Shown here one piece after another: positions 48,212 to 57,346 of a stretch of DNA of 64,000 bases. The DNA is from Methylobacter marinus A45. GTDB taxonomy: Bacteria; Pseudomonadota; Gammaproteobacteria; Methylococcales; Methylomonadaceae. The stretch covers positions 3,473,817 to 3,537,816 of the forward strand of contig NZ_KB912877.1 of assembly GCF_000383855.1 (NCBI RefSeq). The letters are read 5' to 3'. The position numbers and the translations under genes were made by a program. The notes beneath the pieces are model-generated. The model saw only the letters and a list, made by a program, of their open reading frames with translations, did not search any database and was not told the DNA's origin. Positions within the stretch are counted from its first letter, which is position 1, and the number at the start of each line of letters is the position of its first letter.

Positions 48212-48625
48212 CTAGCGGCGATACCGCGGCTGAAATCTGGGATCGCCTCCCCATCCCGGCGGCCGGCCTTGATAGGATCGATAAGGAGGACGCCGGGGAT
48301 AATCGTAATATCGATCATAATAAGGCCGCTCATAGTAATAGGGCGGCCGCTTGTGTCTGGGCACAAAGCGATACTCGTCATATCTGTGAGGCGGTCTTTG
48401 ATAGCCGTAATACCGACTGGAGCCTGAATAGCCGTAGTAGGGTCTGTAGCCGTAGGAAGGCGGGTAGCGGCGATAGTAGGGCCTGAATCCGGGCCTGCCG
48501 CCGAGTTCAAGGAGCGGCCCACCGCGATGAGCGCCTACAGCGGCATCGGCGGTTACGGCAGGGGAAGTAAAAAAGCCGGTCAGCATCACTAAGAGCGCTG
48601 CCATCCGGGCGGGTAATGTTTTCAT
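48212..48625 (-). CDS. Tyr/Arg/Pro-rich secreted protein
   Basis: A protein of about 137 residues, starting at ATG 48625 with AGAGGTTATT upstream. The signal peptide (MKTLPARMAALLVMLTGFFT...) ends near residue 28. The rest is low complexity, dominated by Tyr, Arg, Pro and Gly in RPPYY/YYDYP-like steps, with no folded domain recognised. It may be surface or matrix associated. It lies 54 nt after the Slp-type lipoprotein gene, which also ends in a Tyr-rich tail. Confidence 0.7.
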   Translation of the reverse strand: MKTLPARMAALLVMLTGFFTSPAVTADAAVGAHRGGPLLELGGRPGFRPYYRRYPPSYGYRPYYGYSGSSRYYGYQRPPHRYDEYRFVPRHKRPPYYYERPYYDRYYDYPRRPPYRSYQGRPPGWGGDPRFQPRYRR

Positions 48626-48679
48626 AATAACCTCTGTTGCACAGGACGAGATTATCGCGGGCAATTTTTCTAAAGGGTT

Positions 48680-49204
48680 TTAATACCAGGGATAATAGTA
48701 ATAGCCGAACCTGTTGTATCGATAGGGATAATAGGGATAATAGCCCATATACGGACCGTAATAGACATCCCTGTATTGTTCTTCCGGCCAGAGATAAATA
48801 TTGCCGATTTCGACGTTCGGCAACGCCAGCATTTTCTTGCCGATCGCGCGCTCAATGGTGCCGGCGATGGTGCCCGTTACGGTCACTTCGGCGCCTTGCT
48901 TATAGATAGCGGGGTCCAGGAAATTCGGGGTTTGAATAACGAATCGCCCTTCGGTTTCCCGGTACACGCGCGGACGGCCTGAATTGTTCAACGGATAATA
49001 CAGAATTTGCATTCGCGTAACGTTCGCTTCGTTTTCGACGTCGATAATCGTGCCGCCCCAGCGCACGGGCGTGCCGCGATGAGCCTCAATATTACTGCGT
49101 ACCTGATCGAGGTGGACATCGACTGCGGGTGCGTTTTTCAGCACGGGCGGCATACTTGAACAGGCGCTTAGCAAGAAGCTTAATAAGAGTAACAACTGTT
49201 TCAT
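48680..49204 (-). CDS. Slp-family outer membrane lipoprotein with Tyr-rich tail
   Basis: A protein of about 174 residues with lipobox LLSAC and the Slp-family core (VRWGGTIIDVENEANVTRMQ, GRFVIQTPNFLDPAIYKQG, VTVTGTIAGTIE). Slp proteins are starvation- or acid-inducible outer membrane lipoproteins. The ATG at 49204 follows GGGGGATATT; the frame is open further upstream. The last 30 residues (GPYMGYYPYYPYRYN...) are a Tyr-rich extension not part of the Slp core. Confidence 0.85.
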   Translation of the reverse strand: MKQLLLLLSFLLSACSSMPPVLKNAPAVDVHLDQVRSNIEAHRGTPVRWGGTIIDVENEANVTRMQILYYPLNNSGRPRVYRETEGRFVIQTPNFLDPAIYKQGAEVTVTGTIAGTIERAIGKKMLALPNVEIGNIYLWPEEQYRDVYYGPYMGYYPYYPYRYNRFGYYYYPWY

Positions 49205-49729
49205 AATATCCCCCATGCGTATGCTGGAATCAGTTATAAGAAACACAGACCTGAACGAATAAAACCATTTTAAAAACTAGGACTTATTTTAGGCATTAAA
49301 ATTCCTTAAGCGGGAACCCCCGTGGCGGGACAGGCGCTGTCTCGATGGATCGATGCACAGTTGGACCCATGCTCATGGCTTGACCAATCGGTTGCCGTGG
49401 TTATATAAAAACCGTGTATAAAGTCTAGTCCAATGCCTGGCGGCAAGCCGAAAAATATCGGGTTCAGCCCTGTGCCGCCAGCGCGTCGGTCATTTGAATC
49501 GGGTGCTCGTATCTGGCTGCGTACCAGACCGGGCGGGCACTATTCGCAAGCCGCTGAACCGGGGAGCCTGACCTGACTCTCAGGTTTTTTCTTGTCCTGT
49601 GGGTCACAGGCAATGATTTATGAAAAGCGTTATGACTGGAGAATCCTATGAAAAATAATCGTTTATCGGCCGTCTGTCGTGCAGCGCATTTCACCGTTAA
49701 GCCGCTGAATTTAAGTTGAACCTGAGTCC
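49205..49729. other. Intergenic region before tamA
   Basis: It contains a possible 23-codon ORF at 49648-49719 and a weak CCTGA/TCAGG hairpin before six T near 49565-49590. Otherwise nothing recognised. Confidence 0.4.
49648..49719 (+). CDS. Possible 23-residue leader ORF upstream of tamA
   Basis: GGAG lies 6 nt before ATG; 23 codons (MKNNRLSAVCRAAHF...) end in TGA at 49717-49719, 10 nt before the tamA start, which itself has a weak ribosome-binding site. It could couple translation to tamA or be a decayed gene start. Confidence 0.3.
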   Translation: MKNNRLSAVCRAAHFTVKPLNLS

Positions 49730-51466
49730 ATGCGCTTGATTCCTGCAATGCCGAAAGCGGCGGCTTCGCTCATGCTGGCGCTGTATTTGACGGTGTCCGC
49801 GGCTGTTGCCGAAGTGACTGTTACGGGTGTTCAGGGGCAGGCCCGGGATAATGTTTTGGTCATGCTGTCGCTGGAAAAGGAACCCTGCGATGCGCCGGAG
49901 TGGAAAATACGCAACCTGTTTGCGAAAGCCGATCAGGAAATTGATCGGGCCTTGCGGGCCTTGGGGTATTACCACGCCGCCGTGGAAAAGTCGCTGACCT
50001 TTGACGGCGACTGCTGGCAAGCTGACCTTAACATCCGGCCCGGCACGCGGGCCGTGGTCAACGCCATCGATATCACCATTACCGGCGATGCGCTTGACGA
50101 TCCCGAATTTCAGAAGTTGCGCGATAACTTGCCGATAAAAACCGGCAGCCCCGTCCATCACGGCGATTACGAAAGCCTGAAGCGGCGTTTTGAAGCGTTG
50201 GCGCAGGAGCGCGGCTATTTAAACGCAACATTCGCCGAAAGCCGGCTGCTGATCGACAAGGACCGTAACAGCGCCAGAATCGAACTGGTATTCGATGCCG
50301 GCAAGCGCATGTATTTCGGCGATGTCACGGTTAGGCAGGACATCCTGAATCCCGAGTTCGTGGAAAAATACATTGCGATAAAAAAAGGCGACTTTTATAC
50401 CACCGAGCAGCTGGTCAAAACGCATAACGCGCTGTCGCAAAGCGACTATTTCGATATCGTGGAAATCATCCCGGACACCGATAATATCGAGCAGCAGCAC
50501 GTGCCGGTATCGATTACGCTACACCCCAGGAGCCGGCATCTTTACAGCTTCGGATTGGGGTTCGATACCGATATAGGGCCGCTGGCCAACGCGACTTACA
50601 AGAACCGCCGCCTGAACCGGCGCGGCCATTTCCTGACCGCCAATCTCGACATCTCGCCGGTCCTGTCCATGGCCGATGTCGCATACAATATCCCGCTGGA
50701 CGACCCGACCTACGATGTGTTCAGTTTCGGCGGCGGCTTGAGATACGAAGATACCGACACTTTCAAATCCAGAAAAGCGGCACTGTCCGCGCGTTACAAG
50801 AAAGCGTTGGACAGCGGCTGGAAGCAGACGCTGTTCCTCGACTTCAGCTATGAGGAATTCGAAACCGAGACCACTTCCGGCGAGGCGCTGTTATTAATCC
50901 CCGGCGCCAATTGGCTGCGTTCCGTGGCCGACAGTGTCGTGCGGCCGACCCGAGGCTATCGAGCCGAATTCGAAGTGATCGGCAGTTACGAGAATCCGCT
51001 TTCCGACGTCAGTTTTCTGCAAGGCACATTTTCCGGCCTGTGGATGCACCCTTTTTCCTGGGGCGGCAAATTCATCGGCCGTACCGATCTGGGCGCCACA
51101 CTGATCGATGATCTGGTGCAGCTGCCCACTTCGTACCGTTTTTACGCGGGCGGCATCAACAGCATTCGCGGCTATGATTACAAGGAACTGGCCCCGAGGG
51201 ACCGGTTCGGCCATGTTGAAGGCGGCCAGTTCCTGACGGTGGTCAGCGCCGAATACGAGCATCCCGTACTTGATGACTGGGGCGTGGCGGCCTTCGTCGA
51301 TACCGGCAATGCCTTCAATACCGACAGCATCAGCTTCAAAACCGGCATCGGCCTGGGCATCCGCTGGTACTCGCCGATCGGTCCGGTGCGCCTCGACTTC
51401 GCCGTGCCGTTGAGCGAGTCCGATTCCTCGTTTCAGGTCCACTTTTCCGCAGGCACACGGCTATGA
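49730..51466 (+). CDS. tamA: Translocation and assembly module outer membrane subunit
   Basis: The 578-residue Omp85-family barrel has a signal peptide (to about residue 27), three POTRA domains (about 28-265) and a 16-strand barrel carrying the lid-lock motif RGYDY near residues 479-483. With TamB it assists insertion of outer membrane proteins and lipid transport between membranes. It overlaps tamB by 4 nt. Confidence 0.95.
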   Translation: MRLIPAMPKAAASLMLALYLTVSAAVAEVTVTGVQGQARDNVLVMLSLEKEPCDAPEWKIRNLFAKADQEIDRALRALGYYHAAVEKSLTFDGDCWQADLNIRPGTRAVVNAIDITITGDALDDPEFQKLRDNLPIKTGSPVHHGDYESLKRRFEALAQERGYLNATFAESRLLIDKDRNSARIELVFDAGKRMYFGDVTVRQDILNPEFVEKYIAIKKGDFYTTEQLVKTHNALSQSDYFDIVEIIPDTDNIEQQHVPVSITLHPRSRHLYSFGLGFDTDIGPLANATYKNRRLNRRGHFLTANLDISPVLSMADVAYNIPLDDPTYDVFSFGGGLRYEDTDTFKSRKAALSARYKKALDSGWKQTLFLDFSYEEFETETTSGEALLLIPGANWLRSVADSVVRPTRGYRAEFEVIGSYENPLSDVSFLQGTFSGLWMHPFSWGGKFIGRTDLGATLIDDLVQLPTSYRFYAGGINSIRGYDYKELAPRDRFGHVEGGQFLTVVSAEYEHPVLDDWGVAAFVDTGNAFNTDSISFKTGIGLGIRWYSPIGPVRLDFAVPLSESDSSFQVHFSAGTRL

Positions 51467-54400
51467 GGAAATGGCTGCTGGCGCTCGGACTGCTGATCGT
51501 GCTGATAATCCCCGTCGGCCTGTTCGGTCTGGTCGGCAGCGAAGCCGGCAGCCGCTGGCTGTTACGGCAGGTTTTCGCCTATCTGCCGGCGCAGGTGACG
51601 GTTGCCGCCATGGAAGGCCGATTGATAGACCGCATGGCGCTCAGGGATCTGCATTATCAAAGCGATACTGAAACCGTGGCCGTTGAAAATCTGGTATTCG
51701 CCTGGCGGCCGCGGGAACTTCTGTCGGGCACCGTCAAAATCGTTGACCTGACGCTGCACGGCGTCACCGCGAATATCAAGCCATCCGAGGAAACTCCCAA
51801 GGACGAGGCGCCGTTCGATTTCCAGGCCGGCCTGCAATTGCCGGTAGAGATTGCGATTGAAAATCTGTTGCTGACCGATGCGCGGCTGCAACTGGACGAC
51901 CAGGTGCATGAACTGGCAAGACTGCGGCTGGCAGCCACGACCGAACAGGGGCGGCTTACTGTCAGCCGACTGGAAGTCGATGCCAGGCCGGTCGTTGCGA
52001 GCGCGCAAGGCCAGGTGACATTGGGCGAGGGCTTTCCGTTCAGCTTGCAGGCCGACTGGCAGGTCAACACCGAAACCGAAGGCGTATGGCAAGGCGCGAC
52101 CGCCGTCCATGGCGACATCGAGCGGATCGTTTTCGATAACCGCTTATCCGCGCCATTCATCGCCAATCTGGCCGGCAGCCTGGAAAACGTGCTCGATCAG
52201 CCGCGCATCGACGCGCGCGGCGACTGGCGCGATCTCAAGTGGCCGCTGACCGCCGCCGAGCCGGAATTGAAAAGCGAGCAGGGCACGCTGACATTGAGCG
52301 GTCTGCTCGATGATTACCGGCTGACCGTCGATGGCCGGCTGACGCAGCAGTACCTGCCCGAGGGCCGCTTGTCATTCAACGGCACGGGCAGCCTTGAGGC
52401 CATGGCCATAGAAAAACTGGAGCTGAAATCCAGGACCGGCTTGTTTCAAGTGACCGGCGATGTCGCCTGGAAGGACGCGCCGGCGTTCGACTTGATGGCC
52501 GAAGGCCGGCATTTCAATCCGGCCATTATCGTGCCCGACGTGCCCGGCGACCTGACCTTCAGCACACACTTGAAGGGCAAACTGGCCGAACAGGCGCTGG
52601 AACTGGAGGCCGATATCGGCAAGCTGAGCGGCGAACTGCGCAACTATCCGGTCAGCGCCGACGGCAAATTATTCCTGGCCGGCGAACGGCTCAGAGTCGA
52701 TGCCCTGCATATCGCCTCGGGCGCCAACAGACTGGCCGTGAACGGCACGCTGGAGCCGGAGCAGGGGGCGCTGGATGTCACGATTAATGCGCCACGGCTC
52801 GATACCCTGTGGCCGGGCCTGGGCGGGAGCCTGAACGGCAAGGGGCGCTTGCAGGGCGCATGGCGGCATCCGTCGGTAGCCTTCCAGGCGCAAGGCCGGG
52901 GTTTGCGCTTTGCCGAATACCGCGCCGAACAGCTGGATGCCGATATTGATTATCGCCCCGAGGCTACGTCGAAACTGCGGCTATCACTAAACCGCATCCG
53001 CACAGGCACCGTCGAAATTGCCCGGCTGCTGGTCGAAGGCGGCGGCACGCAGGCGGCGCATGGCGTCAGCGCCGATCTGCGCTCGTCCGAAGGCGACCTG
53101 TCGGCGGTTTTGGCGGGCGGCATCAAAAACGGCCGCTGGCAGGGCGGCCTGTCGGAGTTGGACCTGAACACGCCGGATCAGGGGCGCTGGCGGCTGCGGG
53201 AAACCATGGCGATCGACATAGCTCCGCGCGAGGCGGGCGTCGATGTGGCTTTGCAACAAGGCTGTCTGGTCCGGCAGGCGTCTGCCGTTTGCGTGCAGGG
53301 GGACTATCAGGCCAGCGGCGACTTCCAGTTTGATCTGAACGTGACGGCACTGCCGCTGTCGCTGCTGCAGGCTTATCTGGGAGAGCAGGTGACGCTAAAC
53401 GGCATTATCAATGCCGATGCCGGCATCGCGCGGCTGAAACAGGGATTGGCCGGCAGTTACCGTCTTGAGATGCCGGCCGGAGCGAGCGTGTCGATGCAGG
53501 CGCAGGAAGCCGCCACGACCATTCCGCTGGGCGCCTCGTCCGTGACCGGCACGTTGGACGGCGATAAGGTTTCGGCCGATCTGAACCTGGCCCTGGCCGG
53601 CCAGGATTTTGTGCGCGGGCAGGTGCAGGTCGATACCGGCGAAAGCCAGGCCATCGCCGGCCGCATTCAGGCCTCGATAGCTGAGTTTGCGCTATTCAAT
53701 GCCTTTGTCCCGAATGTGTCCGGTATCGAAGGCCATCTCCAGGCGGACCTGACGCTGCAGGGCGTCGTGCAGCAGCCGGCCGCGGCCGGCACGATCCGGC
53801 TTTCCGGCGGTGCGGTCAATATTGAGGAACTGGGATTGTCGCTTCGCGATATCAAACTGCAGGTCGCCGCCGCCAGGGACAATCCCGAGCGCTTGCAGAT
53901 ACAGGGTGCTGCAAAATCGGGCGAGGGGAATGTCTATCTGGATGGCTTTGTGCTGCTGCGGCCGGAATCAGGCTGGCCGCTTGAATTGAGGCTGACAGGC
54001 GAGGCGTTTGAGGTCGCGAAGCTGCCGGAAGCGCAGATTGCCGTTTCACCGGCGTTAAAGATCACTTATGCGAACGGGCAGGGCAAGATAACCGGCAAAT
54101 TGGCGGTGCCGACAGCGATCATGCAGCTCAAGGAACTGCCGGAACAGGCTGTCAAGGTCAGCGAGGATGAAATCATTGTCGGCGAGGCGCCTGTTGAGGA
54201 AACAGCGCCCGCCGTGCCGGGCTTCGATGTCGATATAAACGTTGAGTTGGGCAAGAACGTGAGCTTTTCAGGGATGGGCTTGGAAACCGATCTCGAAGGT
54301 AACTTGAAGATTATCCAGCGAGCGGGAAAAATGACCATGCACGGCGCCATCGACATGAAAGAGGCCCGTTACAAGCAGTACGGGCAAGACCTGTCCGTGC

Positions 54401-54915
54401 GTAAGGGGCGTTTCGTTTTCAACGGCCCGGTCGATAATCCCTGGCTGGACGTGGAAGCCTCGCGCCTGTCGCGCGATGAAAAAGTCACGGCGGTGCTCAG
54501 TGTCACGGGGCCGCTGAAAACGCCGCAGACCCGCATCTATTCGGAACCTGCCTTGCCGGAAGCGGAGGCGCTGGCTTATCTGATTGCCGGCCGGCCGCTC
54601 AATCGGGTCAGCGAGTCGGAAGGCAATATGATCGCCAGCGCGGCCTTGTCTTATGGCGCCGGCAAGGTATCCTGGATTGCCGACAAGTTCGGTATTGATG
54701 AATTTGAGGTTAAGGAGGGGGAAACGCTGCAGGACACGCTGCTCGCCGTCGGTCAATACCTGACGCCGGATTTTTATGTCGGCACCAAGGTCGGCCTGTT
54801 CAACAAGCAAGCGGTACTGGTCTTGAAGCAGATGCTGACAGAGTCCCTGAGTGTTGAAAGCGAGGCCGGCGAGTCGCAGCGAATCAAGTTGAACTATGAG
54901 ATTGAGGTCGATTGA
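51463..54915 (+). CDS. tamB: Translocation and assembly module inner membrane subunit
   Basis: The 1150-residue AsmA-like protein has an N-terminal signal anchor (LLALGLLIVLIIPVGLFGLV), a long repetitive beta-strand body spanning the periplasm and a C-terminal DUF490/TamB domain (about 820-1150; GLETDLEGNLKI, RKGRFVFNGPVDNPWLDVEA). It pairs with TamA across the envelope. Start ATGA overlaps the tamA stop. Confidence 0.95.
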   Translation: MRKWLLALGLLIVLIIPVGLFGLVGSEAGSRWLLRQVFAYLPAQVTVAAMEGRLIDRMALRDLHYQSDTETVAVENLVFAWRPRELLSGTVKIVDLTLHGVTANIKPSEETPKDEAPFDFQAGLQLPVEIAIENLLLTDARLQLDDQVHELARLRLAATTEQGRLTVSRLEVDARPVVASAQGQVTLGEGFPFSLQADWQVNTETEGVWQGATAVHGDIERIVFDNRLSAPFIANLAGSLENVLDQPRIDARGDWRDLKWPLTAAEPELKSEQGTLTLSGLLDDYRLTVDGRLTQQYLPEGRLSFNGTGSLEAMAIEKLELKSRTGLFQVTGDVAWKDAPAFDLMAEGRHFNPAIIVPDVPGDLTFSTHLKGKLAEQALELEADIGKLSGELRNYPVSADGKLFLAGERLRVDALHIASGANRLAVNGTLEPEQGALDVTINAPRLDTLWPGLGGSLNGKGRLQGAWRHPSVAFQAQGRGLRFAEYRAEQLDADIDYRPEATSKLRLSLNRIRTGTVEIARLLVEGGGTQAAHGVSADLRSSEGDLSAVLAGGIKNGRWQGGLSELDLNTPDQGRWRLRETMAIDIAPREAGVDVALQQGCLVRQASAVCVQGDYQASGDFQFDLNVTALPLSLLQAYLGEQVTLNGIINADAGIARLKQGLAGSYRLEMPAGASVSMQAQEAATTIPLGASSVTGTLDGDKVSADLNLALAGQDFVRGQVQVDTGESQAIAGRIQASIAEFALFNAFVPNVSGIEGHLQADLTLQGVVQQPAAAGTIRLSGGAVNIEELGLSLRDIKLQVAAARDNPERLQIQGAAKSGEGNVYLDGFVLLRPESGWPLELRLTGEAFEVAKLPEAQIAVSPALKITYANGQGKITGKLAVPTAIMQLKELPEQAVKVSEDEIIVGEAPVEETAPAVPGFDVDINVELGKNVSFSGMGLETDLEGNLKIIQRAGKMTMHGAIDMKEARYKQYGQDLSVRKGRFVFNGPVDNPWLDVEASRLSRDEKVTAVLSVTGPLKTPQTRIYSEPALPEAEALAYLIAGRPLNRVSESEGNMIASAALSYGAGKVSWIADKFGIDEFEVKEGETLQDTLLAVGQYLTPDFYVGTKVGLFNKQAVLVLKQMLTESLSVESEAGESQRIKLNYEIEVD

Positions 54916-54941
54916 GGGTGAAAGGCTGCCCTGCAAATGCG

Positions 54942-54966
54942 TCGTAGGGTCGAATTTATTCGACCA
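54942..54966 (+). repeat. Short palindromic repeat, family C variant
   Basis: GTAGGGTCGAATTTATTCGA with stem GGTCGAAT/ATTCGACC. It is related to the elements near 6306-6333 and 62399-62424. Confidence 0.5.
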
Positions 54967-55082
54967 GAGACAACTCAATAAAAAATTGCCCATGCGCAAC
55001 GACAGATAATAATTAAGACTCAATCAAAACCTCTTCTATAATTTCCTTGGGATTGGCTGACTACCTGAATCGGATTTTTATT

Positions 55083-56189
55083 ATGAACAAACCGGTAACG
55101 CGAGACCGTCCGGCATCGAAAAAAAATACGGCGTCGACTCAAGCCAAACCGCGCCCACGTCCGCGGACGGCACGGTCGGCGGTAAAAAAGCCGGCATCCA
55201 GGCCGACAGTCGATCAGTTCAAAAACAGGCTGTTGCTAATTTCGCTTGAAGTGGCGGCCCTCGTTATTACGGCGGTGTCGACGGTGATCGTGTTACTCGG
55301 CTATTCGGCCGGCAAATTTTCAGGCACACAGTTTTTCAGCAGTCTGCTGCCTTTTGCCATTGGCGTGGCCGCTTTGATCCTGGCCGCGGCGGTCTTGCTG
55401 ATAGGCTGGTGGAAACTGCGGAGTCGGCTGCAGTCGGTCTCGGCCGTGCTGGCGCCGATGCTGGCAACCGGGCTGGCGCTCATGATCGGCTGGTTTGCGC
55501 TTCAGGGTGAATTCGCTCTGGCATACGGACATTTTAAGGCGTTGGTCGGAGGCCGGCAGGAAGCAGCCCGTATAACGCTGGCGCATCAGGTTTATGCCGC
55601 CTATCGGCGTTACGGCACCGCGCAGCTGCTGCATCTGGTGAAACGCGCGCAAGCTTATAATCCCGCTATCGAGGAAGCAGCCAAAGCGTTCGATCTGGAC
55701 CCGAATCTGCTGCAGGGGGTCGCCGCGGCAGAGTCTTCATTCAAGCCACGGGACAGCCTGGATGGCGGGCACGGCCTGTTCCAGATCACGCGCGTGCCCA
55801 AACCGGTCCTGGAGCAGGTGGGCAGGCGCCTGGGCACGGAAAAACTGTCTTTGTTCAATCACCGGCACAACGCCTTCATTGCCGCCGCTACGTTAAAACA
55901 CTATCTGGCCGAAATGAACGGCGATCTGTTTCTGGGGCTGCTGGCCTACAATATCGGACCCGCGAACGGCGGTTTGCGCTTTATCATGCATAAATACGGC
56001 GTGACGGATTTCGTTACCATACAGCCTTATCTGCAAAAACTGCCGCGCGACTATCCGGTGCGCGTCCTTTCGTATGCCCTGGCTTTCAGGCTCTGGCGGC
56101 ACGAAGGCCAAATACCGGCTTATGAAGAAGGCAAGAATGCCATTCGGATACAACGTATCGGCATACCGGGATTGCAAGCGGAGCTTTGA
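55083..56189 (+). CDS. Membrane-anchored lytic transglycosylase (SLT domain)
   Basis: This protein of about 368 residues has a basic, Lys/Arg/Pro-rich cytosolic head (about 1-45) and three hydrophobic helices (about 50-165). A C-terminal SLT domain (about 210-340) has catalytic Glu in AAAESSFKP, GHGLFQIT and AYNIGPANGG. It cleaves peptidoglycan glycan strands. ATG 55083 is used; an in-frame TTG at 55047 is less likely. The combination of several helices with SLT is less common than soluble or lipoprotein forms. Confidence 0.82.
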   Translation: MNKPVTRDRPASKKNTASTQAKPRPRPRTARSAVKKPASRPTVDQFKNRLLLISLEVAALVITAVSTVIVLLGYSAGKFSGTQFFSSLLPFAIGVAALILAAAVLLIGWWKLRSRLQSVSAVLAPMLATGLALMIGWFALQGEFALAYGHFKALVGGRQEAARITLAHQVYAAYRRYGTAQLLHLVKRAQAYNPAIEEAAKAFDLDPNLLQGVAAAESSFKPRDSLDGGHGLFQITRVPKPVLEQVGRRLGTEKLSLFNHRHNAFIAAATLKHYLAEMNGDLFLGLLAYNIGPANGGLRFIMHKYGVTDFVTIQPYLQKLPRDYPVRVLSYALAFRLWRHEGQIPAYEEGKNAIRIQRIGIPGLQAEL

Positions 56190-56207
56190 GTGGGGATAAA
56201 ACAGGCT

Positions 56208-56456
56208 ATAGCAATCAACCGTTACCTGAAAGCAACGGCTGCTGTGAAAACTGAGTTTTATTATTCACAGGCCCGCCTGAAAAACACAGTAGGGTACGCA
56301 GTGCGTACCTTTTCAATCGGTTCCGGTGAATGTCATCCCAAAAGGTACGCACTACCCTAAAGGGCATAAATGCGTACCCTACCGGGATTATGGAAACCTC
56401 TGGCGCCTTGTCGGCCAGTGAATAGCTTGTTTTCATGGCGACGTATGCCTGAAGGC
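56208..56456 (+). repeat. Family A palindromic repeat, intact copy
   Basis: This is the uninterrupted version of the repeat split at 38618-39082. It contains inverted arms GTGCGTACCTTTT / AAAAGGTACGCAC and outer GTAGGGTACGCA / TGCGTACCCTAC. It sits between the convergent ends of the transglycosylase gene and the minus-strand secreted-protein gene. Confidence 0.85.
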
Positions 56457-56505
56457 GGTGATACGGTGCAACATCTTATCAATGCTGCACCGCACAGATA
56501 TGAAC

Positions 56506-57078
56506 TTAAGCCTGATCCGCCACTGTTACGCACAGATTGGTCGGTTTTTTATTGGCTTCCATTATCGGTTTCAGTGTAAATGAGACGACCGATTCCACGC
56601 CCGCATCGCCCAGATCCGCGACCGGCACTTTTTCGACGGAAATTTTACTGCCTTTGACTTTCCATTTGTAATTGGCGTCGAAAGCGGTGTTTTTACCGGA
56701 ATTTTCCAGGTCGACTTCAAAATTGGCGCCCGCACAGGCTTCGGTGGGGTCTTTCAAGTCCAGGACGTGAGCATGAAAACCGGAAGTGGCAGCTTCATGG
56801 GAACTGTCGTCTATAGGCAAGTGCGTAGTCAGCACCAGCACATTATTACCGCCGTCGGTCAATACCGCGTAGCCGAAGGCGCCGGATTTTCCGTCAACAG
56901 GGATGTCCTGGTTGGTTTTGATTTCCACTTCCAGCATTTTTTTGTCGGCTTTGCCTTCCACTTCCACTTCCACATCCTTGATCGATAAATAGCCGGCGGT
57001 TTGAGCCAGAACTACGCCGCTGGCCAATGTCAGGCCCATGGCTGATGCAAGTAACGATGTTTTGTTAAAAAATTTCAT
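56506..57078 (-). CDS. Secreted protein of unknown function
   Basis: The 190-residue protein has a typical signal peptide (MKFFNKTSLLASAMGLTLASGVVLAQ) and a mature part predicted mostly beta, with two cysteines (ACAGANF, NLCVTVADQA) that could form a disulfide. GGAGATCAGTT precedes the ATG. I recognise no family. It is bracketed by a repeat downstream and a divergent AsmA-like gene upstream. Confidence 0.72.
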   Translation of the reverse strand: MKFFNKTSLLASAMGLTLASGVVLAQTAGYLSIKDVEVEVEGKADKKMLEVEIKTNQDIPVDGKSGAFGYAVLTDGGNNVLVLTTHLPIDDSSHEAATSGFHAHVLDLKDPTEACAGANFEVDLENSGKNTAFDANYKWKVKGSKISVEKVPVADLGDAGVESVVSFTLKPIMEANKKPTNLCVTVADQA

Positions 57079-57346
57079 AACTGATCTCCATTGAAAGAAG
57101 TATTGAATCGATATTATTTATACATTGTATCGATGAAGTAAGGCAAGTGTATATTTAACATGGCATCACTTTATTCGTTCACTTTAAGGGCTTTCTAGTT
57201 CCATCAGCTCTGAACTCTAACGATTTCATTGAGTCCTTGATCCTGATTCATGCATAAAATCAGATATTTGATTTCCTTGGATTAAAGTGGGTTTCTTCTT
57301 TGTCTCTCCGTGCGCGCAGCTGTTTTGGATCAGAGAGGGTATTTCT

